This document shows, piece after piece, positions 45,020 to 56,238 of a stretch of 64,000 nt of DNA. The notes below the pieces were generated by a model that was not told where the DNA came from, searched no databases, and worked only from the letters and a program-made list of their open reading frames with translations. Made by a program: the position numbers and the translations under genes. The stretch is taken from contig CAJXVC010000006.1 of NCBI GenBank assembly GCA_913060975.1, forward strand, positions 1 through 64,000. The letters run 5' to 3'. The stretch's first letter is position 1. The number at the start of each line of letters is the position of its first letter. This DNA comes from an uncultured Gammaproteobacteria bacterium. GTDB lineage: Bacteria > Pseudomonadota > Gammaproteobacteria > Pseudomonadales > Pseudohongiellaceae.

Positions 45020-45859
45020 ATGCCATCACGATTCAGCTCGACGTCAATGCTTGCGAAATGTTCTTCGCGCCGCCGTTTTATATCCAATGTTGCAGTTCTG
45101 GGTGGCGTGGCTTTATTGCCTTCCGCTTCGCTTTTCGCACAGCAAAATGCGGTAAGCAATGTGCGCGCTCTAGCCTTTGATGTCTTCGGCACAGTTGTAG
45201 ACTGGCGCGGATCGATCATTCGTGAAGGCCAGATACTGTCGGCCAGTAAAGGATTGACTGTGGACTGGGCCGATTTCGCCGATCGCTGGCGGCGGGGCTA
45301 TGGCCCGGCCATGAATCGTGTCAGATCTGGCGAACTGCCCTGGACTACAATCGACGAATTGCACCGGATGATTCTCGACGACCTGTTGGTCGAGTTCGAA
45401 CTGACTTCGTTAAACGAGCAGGAGCGGGATGCGCTGAATAAAGTCTGGCACCGGCTGATGCCCTGGTCAGATACAGTATCCGGATTGAATCGTTTGAAAA
45501 CCAAATACGTCATTACCACCTTGTCGAATGGCAATGTGTCGCTATTGACCAATATGGCCAAGAACGCCGGACTGCCGTGGGACGCGATTTTGTCGGCAGA
45601 GCTGGCAGGGCACTACAAGCCGGCACCGGAGGCCTATCAAAAGGCGGCGGATCTGCTCGATTTGCCCATTGAGCAAGTGATGATGGTGGCAACACATCCA
45701 AGTGACCTGCGTGCTGCCGCCCGAACCGGCATGCGCACGGCTTATGTGGATCGACCGCTGGAGCGCGGACCTGATGGTGCGCAATCCGTAGTAGCTGATG
45801 GCGATTTTGATGTGATGGCAGCTGACTTTCTGGACCTGGCTGACCAGTTGGGTGCCTAA
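45020..45859 (+). CDS. Tat-exported type II haloacid dehalogenase-like protein
   Basis: A 279-residue HAD protein with a twin-arginine signal: SSRRRFISNV at 15-24, then VAVLGGVALLPSASLFA and a cut near 41. The nucleophile is Asp54 in LAFDVFGTVVDWRG, the standard start of L-2-haloacid dehalogenases. Motif II is ITTLSNGNVSLL and the Lys motif is HYKPAPEAY; MMVATHPSDLRAA carries the acidic motif. Cytoplasmic relatives lack an export signal, so the periplasmic location is unusual. Start Mets at 45020 and 45047 are both possible. It is divergent from the aminotransferase gene. Confidence 0.9.
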   Translation: MPSRFSSTSMLAKCSSRRRFISNVAVLGGVALLPSASLFAQQNAVSNVRALAFDVFGTVVDWRGSIIREGQILSASKGLTVDWADFADRWRRGYGPAMNRVRSGELPWTTIDELHRMILDDLLVEFELTSLNEQERDALNKVWHRLMPWSDTVSGLNRLKTKYVITTLSNGNVSLLTNMAKNAGLPWDAILSAELAGHYKPAPEAYQKAADLLDLPIEQVMMVATHPSDLRAAARTGMRTAYVDRPLERGPDGAQSVVADGDFDVMAADFLDLADQLGA

Positions 45860-45887
45860 CCACACAGGTGAATAAAGAGAGGACTAA

Positions 45888-46130
45888 ATGGCGATTACTC
45901 TGGACAAGGCGGTGCGCGACGAGCTGGTTACGCGCTTGCAGGATTTTCTGCGCGACGAGCTAAGCACCGAAATTGGCAATTTTGACGCCGAGTTTCTGCT
46001 GGATTTCTTCGTCCGAGAGGCAGGACATGTCTACTACAATCAGGGTTTGACTGATGCCATGCAGGCTATGGAAGCCAAAGTGGAAGAGTTCGGTGAGGTC
46101 ATTTACGGTTTGCAGCAATCCGACCCCTAG
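45888..46130 (+). CDS. DUF2164-family small protein
   Basis: An 80-residue protein with the DUF2164 marks RLQDFLRDELSTEIGNFDAEFLLDFF and GHVYYNQGLTDAMQAME in part. It is mostly helical with no export signal, and its function is unknown. It lies 28 bases after the dehalogenase gene with GAGAGGA before the ATG, and ends 5 bases before the convergent sensor kinase gene. Confidence 0.9.
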   Translation: MAITLDKAVRDELVTRLQDFLRDELSTEIGNFDAEFLLDFFVREAGHVYYNQGLTDAMQAMEAKVEEFGEVIYGLQQSDP

Positions 46131-46135
46131 AGGAC

Positions 46136-48139
46136 TCAATCACTGGCCGGGCGCAATGGCAGGCGAATAAAGAACTGACTGCCTTCACCTTGCTCTGATG
46201 CAAAATCGATTTCACCACCCAGCTTCTCAATCATGCGTTTAACAATGACCATACCCAGACCGGTACCCTGCGGGTCTTTCTCCGAACTCGGATTCTCACG
46301 GGCAAATTCCTGAAACATCTGTTTCTGAAAGTCTTTACCGATCCCGCGACCCGTATCGCGAATCTCAATTTCGATGCCCAGGCGTCGACGGAAATAGATT
46401 GCCTTGTGAGCCAGAGTAATACTGCCTTTGTCGGTGAATTTGATGCCGTTGGTGATGATGTTAATCAACGCGTGTTGCAATCTTGAGCGGTCTGTTTGCA
46501 CGAGTAACTTAGCGGCTGCGAAGTCGGTACGAATTTCAAGATTTTTTTCCATGGCTGAAGGCAGCATCATGTCCCTCACCTCGGTCAGGAAATGTGACAT
46601 GTCGACCAGGTCAAACTCGGGTTCAAAACTCTCCGATTCCAGTTCAGCCATTTCCAGCAAATCGTTTATCAGGTTATGCAGATGATCACTCTGTTTGATG
46701 ACTGTGTTCATGTGCTGTTTTGTAGCGTCGTCCAGTGATGAGGATTGTGCGGCGAGCAAACGCTTGGAATTGGCGAGAATCAAATGCACTGGGGTGAGGA
46801 ATTCCCGCGAGACATTTTTCAGAAAATCAGCCTTGGCTCTGGATTCGAGCTGAATCTGCGACAGCTCCTCATTCTTGGCGCGTACCAGTTCGGCCAGTGA
46901 TAACAGAAGGAACAGGCCGCCCAGAATTACCAGAGTCTCACCAATGATTGGGCTATTGCTGGTGCGTTCCACAAACAGGAATTTGTAAACAAGTAAGGAG
47001 CTATAGGCGAGAATCACCAGGGCCCAACTAAAGAATAAATAGAGTGCAGCTCTGGACCCTTGCAGCGCGGTGATGCCGGTCATGACGCAGACAGTGACCG
47101 CAACAAGAAAGCCGACACCCATTAAAGTCATCACGCTGCCATTGCTGATTTGATCCAACGGCATAAACAGAAAGAACACGGCAGTAGGAATCAGCAAGTA
47201 AGAGATATAGCGCAGAACGATGTTGATCTTGTCCCGGTAGCGGAAATTCAACGCTAACGATTGGCCAAGCAGACACAGGCTAATAATTAGCAGCGTGGCG
47301 GAAAGAAAAGCAATACGATTGTTGGCGGCAGCGAAGTCTCCCCAGAACCAGACGCGCCCCATTCCGGTCTGCGTGAGGAAGAAGGGAATTGCCGCGCCAA
47401 AAAAAATCGTATAGCCGAGAAATTTACTGTCACGCAAATTGTAGTAGAGCATTGCGCAGGCGCAAAAGCTGATAAAGAAAAAGGCAAAAAAGGCACCGAA
47501 GAACGTCAGACGATTCTGCTGACTATCTGCCGCATTCAGCATGGTAGTGAGTGTCAAAGGGACTTCGATACCGGCACGAGACTGAATGCGAACGTAAATT
47601 TGGGTCGCTTGGCCATCTTCGGCAAGTTCAAATTCGACCAGAGGAATACGGTAAGGAATTTCAATGTTCTGGAACGAGACCGTGTCGCCGGTGAGAGTAT
47701 GCCTGACAACTTCGCCTTGTTGGACGAAATAGAACTCGGCGCGATCGAGGGTGGCAGACTCGAGCTGCAGTAAAAGGTTGTCACCGGCCATCTGGCGGCT
47801 ACTGATTTCGACAAAGAACCAGTGTGACAGTGGAGAAAAACCCAGAGTAGGGATGGTCTGTTCGCCGCGCTGCCAGGGTATGTCGTTGTCAATGATGTCA
47901 TTGATGGTGGCCTCACCAGTGGCATCCTCATAATGATCCAGATAGGGCCCAAGCGTGACCGGAAGTTGATTCGGTGAAATATTCAGCTCAGCTGCCTGAC
48001 TTGTCGGCATGAACCCGATTACCAATAGCGCCAGTAGTCCATATGCCTTTGCGGTGGCTTGCAGATGTCGGATGGCTTTATTCAAGATGTTGATGTGATG
48101 CTCGCTGAGTTGAGAGATATGTAGGACATTATAAGCCAA
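46136..48139 (-). CDS. 7TMR-DISM sensor histidine kinase with Arg at the phospho-acceptor site
   Basis: A 667-residue membrane sensor. After a signal segment (LLALLVIGFMPTSQAA) comes a 7TMR-DISMED2 periplasmic domain at about 55-195, then seven membrane helices at about 210-410, then HisKA at about 435-500 and HATPase at about 545-665. The H-box reads FLKNVSREFLTPVH: Arg445 (codon at 46805-46807) stands where the phosphorylated His of SHELRTP should be. The N-box INIITNGIKFT, G1 DTGRGIG and G2 GTGLGMVIVKR are intact. It lacks a receiver domain and no response regulator gene is near. It may bind ATP and regulate another kinase, or use a different acceptor. Several Met near the N-terminus make the exact start uncertain. 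Confidence 0.9.
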   Translation of the reverse strand: MAYNVLHISQLSEHHINILNKAIRHLQATAKAYGLLALLVIGFMPTSQAAELNISPNQLPVTLGPYLDHYEDATGEATINDIIDNDIPWQRGEQTIPTLGFSPLSHWFFVEISSRQMAGDNLLLQLESATLDRAEFYFVQQGEVVRHTLTGDTVSFQNIEIPYRIPLVEFELAEDGQATQIYVRIQSRAGIEVPLTLTTMLNAADSQQNRLTFFGAFFAFFFISFCACAMLYYNLRDSKFLGYTIFFGAAIPFFLTQTGMGRVWFWGDFAAANNRIAFLSATLLIISLCLLGQSLALNFRYRDKINIVLRYISYLLIPTAVFFLFMPLDQISNGSVMTLMGVGFLVAVTVCVMTGITALQGSRAALYLFFSWALVILAYSSLLVYKFLFVERTSNSPIIGETLVILGGLFLLLSLAELVRAKNEELSQIQLESRAKADFLKNVSREFLTPVHLILANSKRLLAAQSSSLDDATKQHMNTVIKQSDHLHNLINDLLEMAELESESFEPEFDLVDMSHFLTEVRDMMLPSAMEKNLEIRTDFAAAKLLVQTDRSRLQHALINIITNGIKFTDKGSITLAHKAIYFRRRLGIEIEIRDTGRGIGKDFQKQMFQEFARENPSSEKDPQGTGLGMVIVKRMIEKLGGEIDFASEQGEGSQFFIRLPLRPASD

Positions 48140-48266
48140 GACTGGTGGTGATAGGGGCTTCTTCTCGCGCTGCGGAATAAACCCCGAATCCTGTGTTTAT
48201 TGACTATCGCCTCGATTCCGTGTGAGATTGGTAATTGAGTAAATAACAGCCAAATTGGTGTGACCA

Positions 48267-50498
48267 ATGATAACTCACATGACGACTATCATGACAATTC
48301 GCATAACAACTCAGATGACCCGATTTACGACCCTATTTCTGTTATCGGCAGGGCTCCTCGTGTCTTGTTCCGAGCCGGCGCAAACTCCGGAAAATTCATC
48401 AGACAGCGCCGCTTCCGCCGGGGAAAATGCAATGCAATCCGCCCCAGACACCACGACTGCCAGCAATCCGTTTTTTGCAGAAAGCCCGCTTTATCTCAAT
48501 TACCCGCCATTCGATCAGGTAAGCAATACGCATTACCTGCCGGCCTTTGAGCGTGGTATGGAAGAGCAGATTGCAGAAGTCGAAGCAATCGCCAATCAGA
48601 GTGCCGCGCCGACTTTTGAAAACACGATTCTCGCACTAGAGCTTAGCGGTCAGCTCCTCAATCGTGTGGCCAGCGTTTTCTTTGCCTTGTCGAGTGCTCA
48701 TACCAATGATGATATTCGTGCTCTGGAGCAACAACTGGCCCCAGAATTGGCGGCGCATGACGACAGTATATTGTTGAATCGGGACTTGTTCGCACGTCTC
48801 GACACTCTTTATCAGCAGCGTGCCAGTCTCGATCTGGATTCTGAAGCGCTGCGTTTGCTCGAGCGTTATCACACTGATTTCGTTCGTGCCGGGGCCGGGC
48901 TGACTCCCGAACAGCAGCAGCAAATGAAGGATATTAATGCACAGATAGCCGTACTGCAGACTCAGTTCAGTCAGAATGTGTTGAGCGAGGTCAATGAGAT
49001 GGCGATTGTCGTCGAGTCCCGGGAAGAATTAACCGGTATGGATGCGGCGATGATTGAGGCTGCCGAGCAGGAAGCAATTGATCGCGGCTTGGATGGTTCT
49101 TATGTCATTCCGTTATTGAATACCAGTGGCCAGCCGTCGTTGGCGACACTACAAAACCGCGACCTGCGTGAGCGTATTCACCGCACGTCCTTGTCACGGG
49201 GTAGTCGAGGTGGTGAATTCGACAATCGCGAGACCTTATCGAGTGTCTTGCGCCTGCGGGCTGAGCGTGCCGAGCTATTGGGTTATGCTAATCACGCCGA
49301 ATACATTCTGGAAAACCAAACAGCCCAAACTGTCGCTGCTGTTAACCAGCGCCTGGCAGAGTTAACCACGCCGGCCATGGAGAACGCCAATCGTGAGGCA
49401 GCGGACTTGCAAGAGATGGTGCGCGCTACAGAAGCCGACTTTGAGTTGCAGTCCTGGGACTGGGCATTTTATACCGACAGATTGCGCCAGCAACGGTACG
49501 ATTTTGATGCCAGCCAGCTGCGCCCTTATTTCGAGTTGGATAATGTACTGCAGCGCGGCGTTTTCTACGCGGCGGAACAACTCTATGGCCTTACGTTTGA
49601 AGAGCGTACAGATATGCCTGTCTATCAGGAAGATGTACGTGTTTTTGAAGTATTCGATGCCGTCGGATCAACATTAGGTATTTTCATGGCTGATTTTTAT
49701 GCCCGCCCAAGCAAGCGTGGTGGTGCCTGGATGAATGCCTATATATCCCAGAGCGATCTGCTCAATACCCAGCCTGTGGTTGCCAATCATCTCAATATCA
49801 CCAAACCCCCAGCCGGTGAGCCGACGCTGCTTACCTTCGATGAAACAACCACCATGTTTCATGAGTTTGGTCATGCTTTGCACGGTTTGTTTTCCAGTGT
49901 TGAGTACCCCTACTTCTCTGGTACGCGAGTACCCCGTGACTTTGTCGAGTATCCCAGTCAGGTCAATGAAATGTGGGCGACATGGCCGGAAGTGTTGGCT
50001 AACTACGCCGTGCACTACCAAACCGGTGAACCTATGCCTCAGGAATTGCTGGACAAGGTGCTTTCCACGCAAGCTTTCAATCAGGGTTTTGAGACCACAG
50101 AATATCTGGCGGCTTCCATCCTCGACCAGTCGCTGCATCAGCTAAGCCCCGAAGAAGTTCCTGATGCTGATTCCATCATGGCATTTGAAGCGCAAGCATT
50201 GGAGACCGCGGGTATTGCTCACGAGGATATTCCGCCGCGTTATCGCAGCACTTATTTTTCACACATCATGGGCGGCTACTCGGCTGGCTATTATTCCTAT
50301 ATCTGGAGTGAAGTACTGGATGCCGATACGGTCGAATGGTTCAAAGAAAATGGTGGTTTGTTGCGCGAAAACGGCGATCACTTTCGCCAGACATTGCTGT
50401 CGCGCGGCGGTAGTGAGGATGCCATGCAGCTATTCCGCGACTTCCGCGGTCGTGATGCCGAAATTGCGCCGCTATTGGAGCGTCGCGGTTTGAACTAA
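48267..50498 (+). CDS. M3-family oligopeptidase / peptidyl-dipeptidase, lipoprotein
   Basis: A 743-residue zinc peptidase. The active site is HEFGH at 532-536 (MFHEFGHALHG) with the third ligand Glu about 25 residues on (EYPSQVNEMWA). The C-terminal IMGGYSAGYYSYIWSEVLDAD is typical of Dcp. A lipobox LLVSC places the lipid Cys at 34, so unlike E. coli Dcp it is membrane-anchored and exported. Four in-frame ATG codons crowd the N-terminus (48267, 48279, 48291, 48315); MTRFTTLFLLSAG from 48315 makes the best signal peptide, and no strong ribosome binding site decides between them. Confidence 0.93.
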   Translation: MITHMTTIMTIRITTQMTRFTTLFLLSAGLLVSCSEPAQTPENSSDSAASAGENAMQSAPDTTTASNPFFAESPLYLNYPPFDQVSNTHYLPAFERGMEEQIAEVEAIANQSAAPTFENTILALELSGQLLNRVASVFFALSSAHTNDDIRALEQQLAPELAAHDDSILLNRDLFARLDTLYQQRASLDLDSEALRLLERYHTDFVRAGAGLTPEQQQQMKDINAQIAVLQTQFSQNVLSEVNEMAIVVESREELTGMDAAMIEAAEQEAIDRGLDGSYVIPLLNTSGQPSLATLQNRDLRERIHRTSLSRGSRGGEFDNRETLSSVLRLRAERAELLGYANHAEYILENQTAQTVAAVNQRLAELTTPAMENANREAADLQEMVRATEADFELQSWDWAFYTDRLRQQRYDFDASQLRPYFELDNVLQRGVFYAAEQLYGLTFEERTDMPVYQEDVRVFEVFDAVGSTLGIFMADFYARPSKRGGAWMNAYISQSDLLNTQPVVANHLNITKPPAGEPTLLTFDETTTMFHEFGHALHGLFSSVEYPYFSGTRVPRDFVEYPSQVNEMWATWPEVLANYAVHYQTGEPMPQELLDKVLSTQAFNQGFETTEYLAASILDQSLHQLSPEEVPDADSIMAFEAQALETAGIAHEDIPPRYRSTYFSHIMGGYSAGYYSYIWSEVLDADTVEWFKENGGLLRENGDHFRQTLLSRGGSEDAMQLFRDFRGRDAEIAPLLERRGLN

Positions 50499-50595
50499 CC
50501 AGGTTCTGGGTTCAGCGCTGTTCAGGGTGGCGCTGAGTCGCCTTCTGCAGGTCAACTGGCCGTGAGCAGAGTAGTGCGGAAGTGGTTTGAAGCGT

Positions 50596-51648
50596 CTATG
50601 AGCGCACGGATGAGAGCGGGATGGTAAGCACAGGCTTGCCAGCCATATCAGCCAGTAACAGGCTGAGCTGATCCCAGCTATTGCCGCTGCGCATACCCTT
50701 GATAGTCTGATCGATCAGCCGTGCCTGCTCCAGCATCTGCCAAATTTCTTGTACTTCCATGCGCTGCAGAGCATTGGCAACTAGCTGTTTGCGTGCCCAA
50801 AATACCCGGGCTGACTGAATAATGGCATTGACGCCCTGACCAGCTGCTTTCTTCTCCAGCATCGTCATCAAGCTGCGCAATTCGCGGGTAATTGCGCCGA
50901 GCACAACCAGTGGGAACAACCCTTCAGCTTTTAAGCCATGGAGGATTTTCTGCGCGCGAGCGATATCGCCTTCCAATGCGGCATCAACAACTTGGTAGAC
51001 CGTATAGCGAGAATTGTCGGCGACCACTTGCAGTACGGTATTGGCGTCGAGTTTGATAGGGCCGCCATCATTATTCGCTAACAGTTTCAGTTTTTCGATT
51101 TCTTGCATGGCGGCCAGCAGATTGCCTTCCACCCGGTCCACCAGCAATTGCAGTGACTCACCATCGGCGCTAATGCCTTCCTTGCGGAGACGTTGATCCA
51201 GCCAACTGGCGAGCCCATCCCGATTCACGGGCCAAATCTGCACGAGCAGATTATTGCTTTCGATGGCTTTGAACCATTTGGTATTTAGTGTCGCGCCTTC
51301 CAGTTTTGGACTGCTGATTAATACCAACAGGTCAGGGCTTGGCTCGCCAAGAAATTGTTGCAGCGCTTTCTTGCCGGCATCGTCGAGTTTGGCGCTGTTC
51401 ATGCGAAGCTCGATGAGTTTGCGTTCGGCAAACAACGACAGACTGCCAGTTGATTGCAAGAAGGTTTCCCAATTGAAGTTGCGCTCGACCGAGTAGATTT
51501 CCCGCTCGATAAACCCTTGTTTACGGCAGACCGCGCGGACGTTGTCAGCGCATTCTTGCAACAAGAGGGGCTCGTCGCCAGCCAGCCAGATCAGTCCCGG
51601 CAGGTCGCCCTTGAGCTGCTTTGCGAGCTGATCGGCTTTGATCTTCAT
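50596..51648 (-). CDS. holA: DNA polymerase III subunit delta
   Basis: A 350-residue clamp-loader subunit that opens the beta clamp. Family marks are LIWLAGDEPLLLQECADNVR, the clamp-contact helix region near 70 (SLSLFAERKLIELRM), and the C-terminal WQMLEQARLIDQTIKGMRSGNSWDQL. It has no Walker A motif, as expected for delta. Its start overlaps lptE by 4 bases. The set leuS-lptE-holA is conserved in gammaproteobacteria. Confidence 0.95.
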   Translation of the reverse strand: MKIKADQLAKQLKGDLPGLIWLAGDEPLLLQECADNVRAVCRKQGFIEREIYSVERNFNWETFLQSTGSLSLFAERKLIELRMNSAKLDDAGKKALQQFLGEPSPDLLVLISSPKLEGATLNTKWFKAIESNNLLVQIWPVNRDGLASWLDQRLRKEGISADGESLQLLVDRVEGNLLAAMQEIEKLKLLANNDGGPIKLDANTVLQVVADNSRYTVYQVVDAALEGDIARAQKILHGLKAEGLFPLVVLGAITRELRSLMTMLEKKAAGQGVNAIIQSARVFWARKQLVANALQRMEVQEIWQMLEQARLIDQTIKGMRSGNSWDQLSLLLADMAGKPVLTIPLSSVRS

Positions 51649-52154
51649 GAGGCGATCTCGGTGGCTTCCAGGCGGCGAATGAGCAGGTTAACCAAATCGC
51701 GGCGCATTTCGCTGGTCACGATTTCCATTTCTTCGCGACTGCCAGCGATGTTCTCGATGTCTTCCAGATAACTACGCTCAACCGTGAGCGTTTCGCGTGG
51801 TATTACCGTGGTCTCGCCATCCATGAGGATGAAGTCGACAGCCAAGCGTATTTCATACTGGGCGGCTCGGGCGCGTGGATTGATAGAAACCGGTCGGCGC
51901 ACGGACTGCTCATCGGCAACCATTAACAGCAGTGTATCTTCTGCTGCGGCCAAGGTGGTCACCAGTTCGAACTCGAGTCCCGCTGCTTGCAGACTGTTTT
52001 GTAACTGCCGCCCCAGTTCGCTATTGGGTTGCAAGACATTGACTTGCAAGGCGCTGAACCGCTCGTCCAGATTGGCGCCGCCGCGCAGACTATAACCACA
52101 TGCGGTAAGCAGTAGTGGGAGCAACAAGAAGAGTGCGCGAGCAGTGACCGTCAT
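51645..52154 (-). CDS. lptE: LPS-assembly lipoprotein LptE
   Basis: A 169-residue outer-membrane lipoprotein forming the plug of the LptD barrel for lipopolysaccharide insertion. The lipobox LLTAC gives Cys19, followed by the family's GYSLRG. RAAQYEIRLAVDFILMDG and the C-terminal MRRDLVNLLIRRLEA are also typical. It lies between leuS and holA with 6 and -4 bases of spacing, so translation is likely coupled. Confidence 0.94.
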   Translation of the reverse strand: MTVTARALFLLLPLLLTACGYSLRGGANLDERFSALQVNVLQPNSELGRQLQNSLQAAGLEFELVTTLAAAEDTLLLMVADEQSVRRPVSINPRARAAQYEIRLAVDFILMDGETTVIPRETLTVERSYLEDIENIAGSREEMEIVTSEMRRDLVNLLIRRLEATEIAS

Positions 52155-52160
52155 TGCTGT

Positions 52161-54707
<2,547 letters not shown>

Positions 54708-54765
54708 TTAATGCAAGCGTGCAAGGATAACCCAGACCCGGGTTCGCAGGTAGGGCCAAGGGAGT

Positions 54766-54785
54766 AAAAATCCCGGATTACGGGA
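54766..54785 (-). terminator. weak intrinsic terminator after corC
   Basis: On the minus strand TCCCG-TAATC-CGGGA is followed by TTTTTA, about 70 bases beyond the corC stop. The stem is only 5 bp. Confidence 0.45.
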
Positions 54786-54856
54786 CTTTACGCCAATTGG
54801 CGGGTAATCCCCGACACTGGCAGGCGATATTTCGACCTGCCGGCATGGGGTCGTAG

Positions 54857-55726
54857 TTACGCCTGGCGTTTCTGCTTTGGCTCCACGACCGGAGAGGTCA
54901 CTTTGAGGAGCTTTATCTGTCGGCTGTCGGCATTGAGGATCGTAATAAGAAACGGGCCGATCTTGATTGTCTCACCACGCTCTGGAATGTGGCCGAAATG
55001 CTGAAGTACGAGACCGCCAAAAGTAGTGAATTCCTGATCGCTAAAGGCCGTCTTGAAGTAATTGTTGAATTCATCGACCGGCGTGAGGGCCTTGACGATG
55101 AAATTCTCTTCGTCGAACTTCTTGATAAAGCTGTCATCGTCAACATCAAACTCGTCTTCGATTTCGCCAACGATCTGTTCCAATACGTCTTCGATAGTCA
55201 CGGCGCCACAAACACTGCCGTATTCATCGATGACGATAGCCATGTGCTGGCGGGTTTCACGAAACTCGCGTAGCAAGACGTTCAGGCGTTTGCTCTCTGG
55301 TACAAACGTAGCAGGTCGCACAATATCTTTGATATCAAATTTTTCACTGCCGCTGCTAATCAGCAGTGGCAGCAAGTCCTTGGCAAGCAAAATACCGATG
55401 ACATTATCGACATTTTCACCAATCACAGGAAAGCGTGAATGGGACGCCTTGGTGACCAATTCGATAATTTCGGTAAGGGGAAGTTTGGCGGGAACAGTGA
55501 CCACTTGCGAGCGCGGAATCATGATGTCCCGTACTTGCATATTCGATACTTGCAGTGCGCCTTCGATAATGCCGAGGGCGTCAGCGTCAAGAACTTGATC
55601 CTGTTCGGCATTCCGGATCAGCTCCAACAGACTTTGCGTGTCAGTGGGCTCATCGGAAAATACACCGGCTATTTTATCGATCCAGGACTTGGGTCGTGGA
55701 TCGATGCTAGATTGGTCGTCAGTCAT
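54857..55726 (-). CDS. corC: CBS/CorC_HlyC protein, CorC/YbeX
   Basis: A 289-residue cytoplasmic protein linked to Mg/Co efflux and to ribosome health (YbeX). Two CBS domains span about 70-190 (VRDIMIPRSQVVTVPA, IVIDEYGSVCGAVTIEDVLEQIVGEIEDEFD), and the CorC_HlyC domain spans about 205-285 (TFGGLVLQHFGHIPERGETIKIG in part). It is the last gene of the ybeZ-ybeY-corC run, 38 bases after ybeY. lnt, which often follows, is not here. Confidence 0.94.
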   Translation of the reverse strand: MTDDQSSIDPRPKSWIDKIAGVFSDEPTDTQSLLELIRNAEQDQVLDADALGIIEGALQVSNMQVRDIMIPRSQVVTVPAKLPLTEIIELVTKASHSRFPVIGENVDNVIGILLAKDLLPLLISSGSEKFDIKDIVRPATFVPESKRLNVLLREFRETRQHMAIVIDEYGSVCGAVTIEDVLEQIVGEIEDEFDVDDDSFIKKFDEENFIVKALTPVDEFNNYFKTAFSDQEFTTFGGLVLQHFGHIPERGETIKIGPFLITILNADSRQIKLLKVTSPVVEPKQKRQA

Positions 55727-55764
55727 GACCGGGCTTTGTGCGGTCCTCCAGTTGTTAGCTTTCG

Positions 55765-56238
55765 TTACCCTACCAAATAAGGGTTTGGTAATCCAAGCTT
55801 TTGCAAAGTGTCAATTTCGAGCCGTTCCATGCGGGCCGCATTGGCCTCATCATCATGGCTATAGCCCAGTAAGTGCAATATTCCATGTAGCAACAAATGT
55901 GCCCAATGTGAACTTTCCTGCTTGTTTTGTTCGCTCGCTTCCCGGCTCACTACCGCCGGGCAAATAACGATATCACCCAGGGGTATGAAGTCCATTTGCT
56001 CGTAAATACTCTCCGGTACATCAGCGGGGAAGGACAGCACATTGGTTGCATAATCCTTGTGGCGGTATTGCGCATTGAGCGCAGCACCTTCCTGCTCATC
56101 AACCAGTCGCAGGCAGATACTGTAAGGCTGATCATCGCCCAACCAGGCAAAAAGTTGCTCTACCCAGTGGTCGAGTTGCTCTTGTGTGGGCACCCAGTAG
56201 CCAGAGCTGTCATCGGCCAGGTCAATGGTCGCGTTCAT
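55765..56238 (-). CDS. ybeY: endoribonuclease YbeY
   Basis: A 157-residue single-strand RNase needed for 16S rRNA 3' maturation and 70S quality control. The metal motif is HGILHLLGYSHD (HxxxHxxGxxH). Arg in AQYRHKDYATNVLSFP is the second conserved site. The ATG at 56238 lies 17 bases inside the end of ybeZ, so translation is coupled; the open frame continues further upstream inside ybeZ but has no family likeness there. Confidence 0.95.
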   Translation of the reverse strand: MNATIDLADDSSGYWVPTQEQLDHWVEQLFAWLGDDQPYSICLRLVDEQEGAALNAQYRHKDYATNVLSFPADVPESIYEQMDFIPLGDIVICPAVVSREASEQNKQESSHWAHLLLHGILHLLGYSHDDEANAARMERLEIDTLQKLGLPNPYLVG

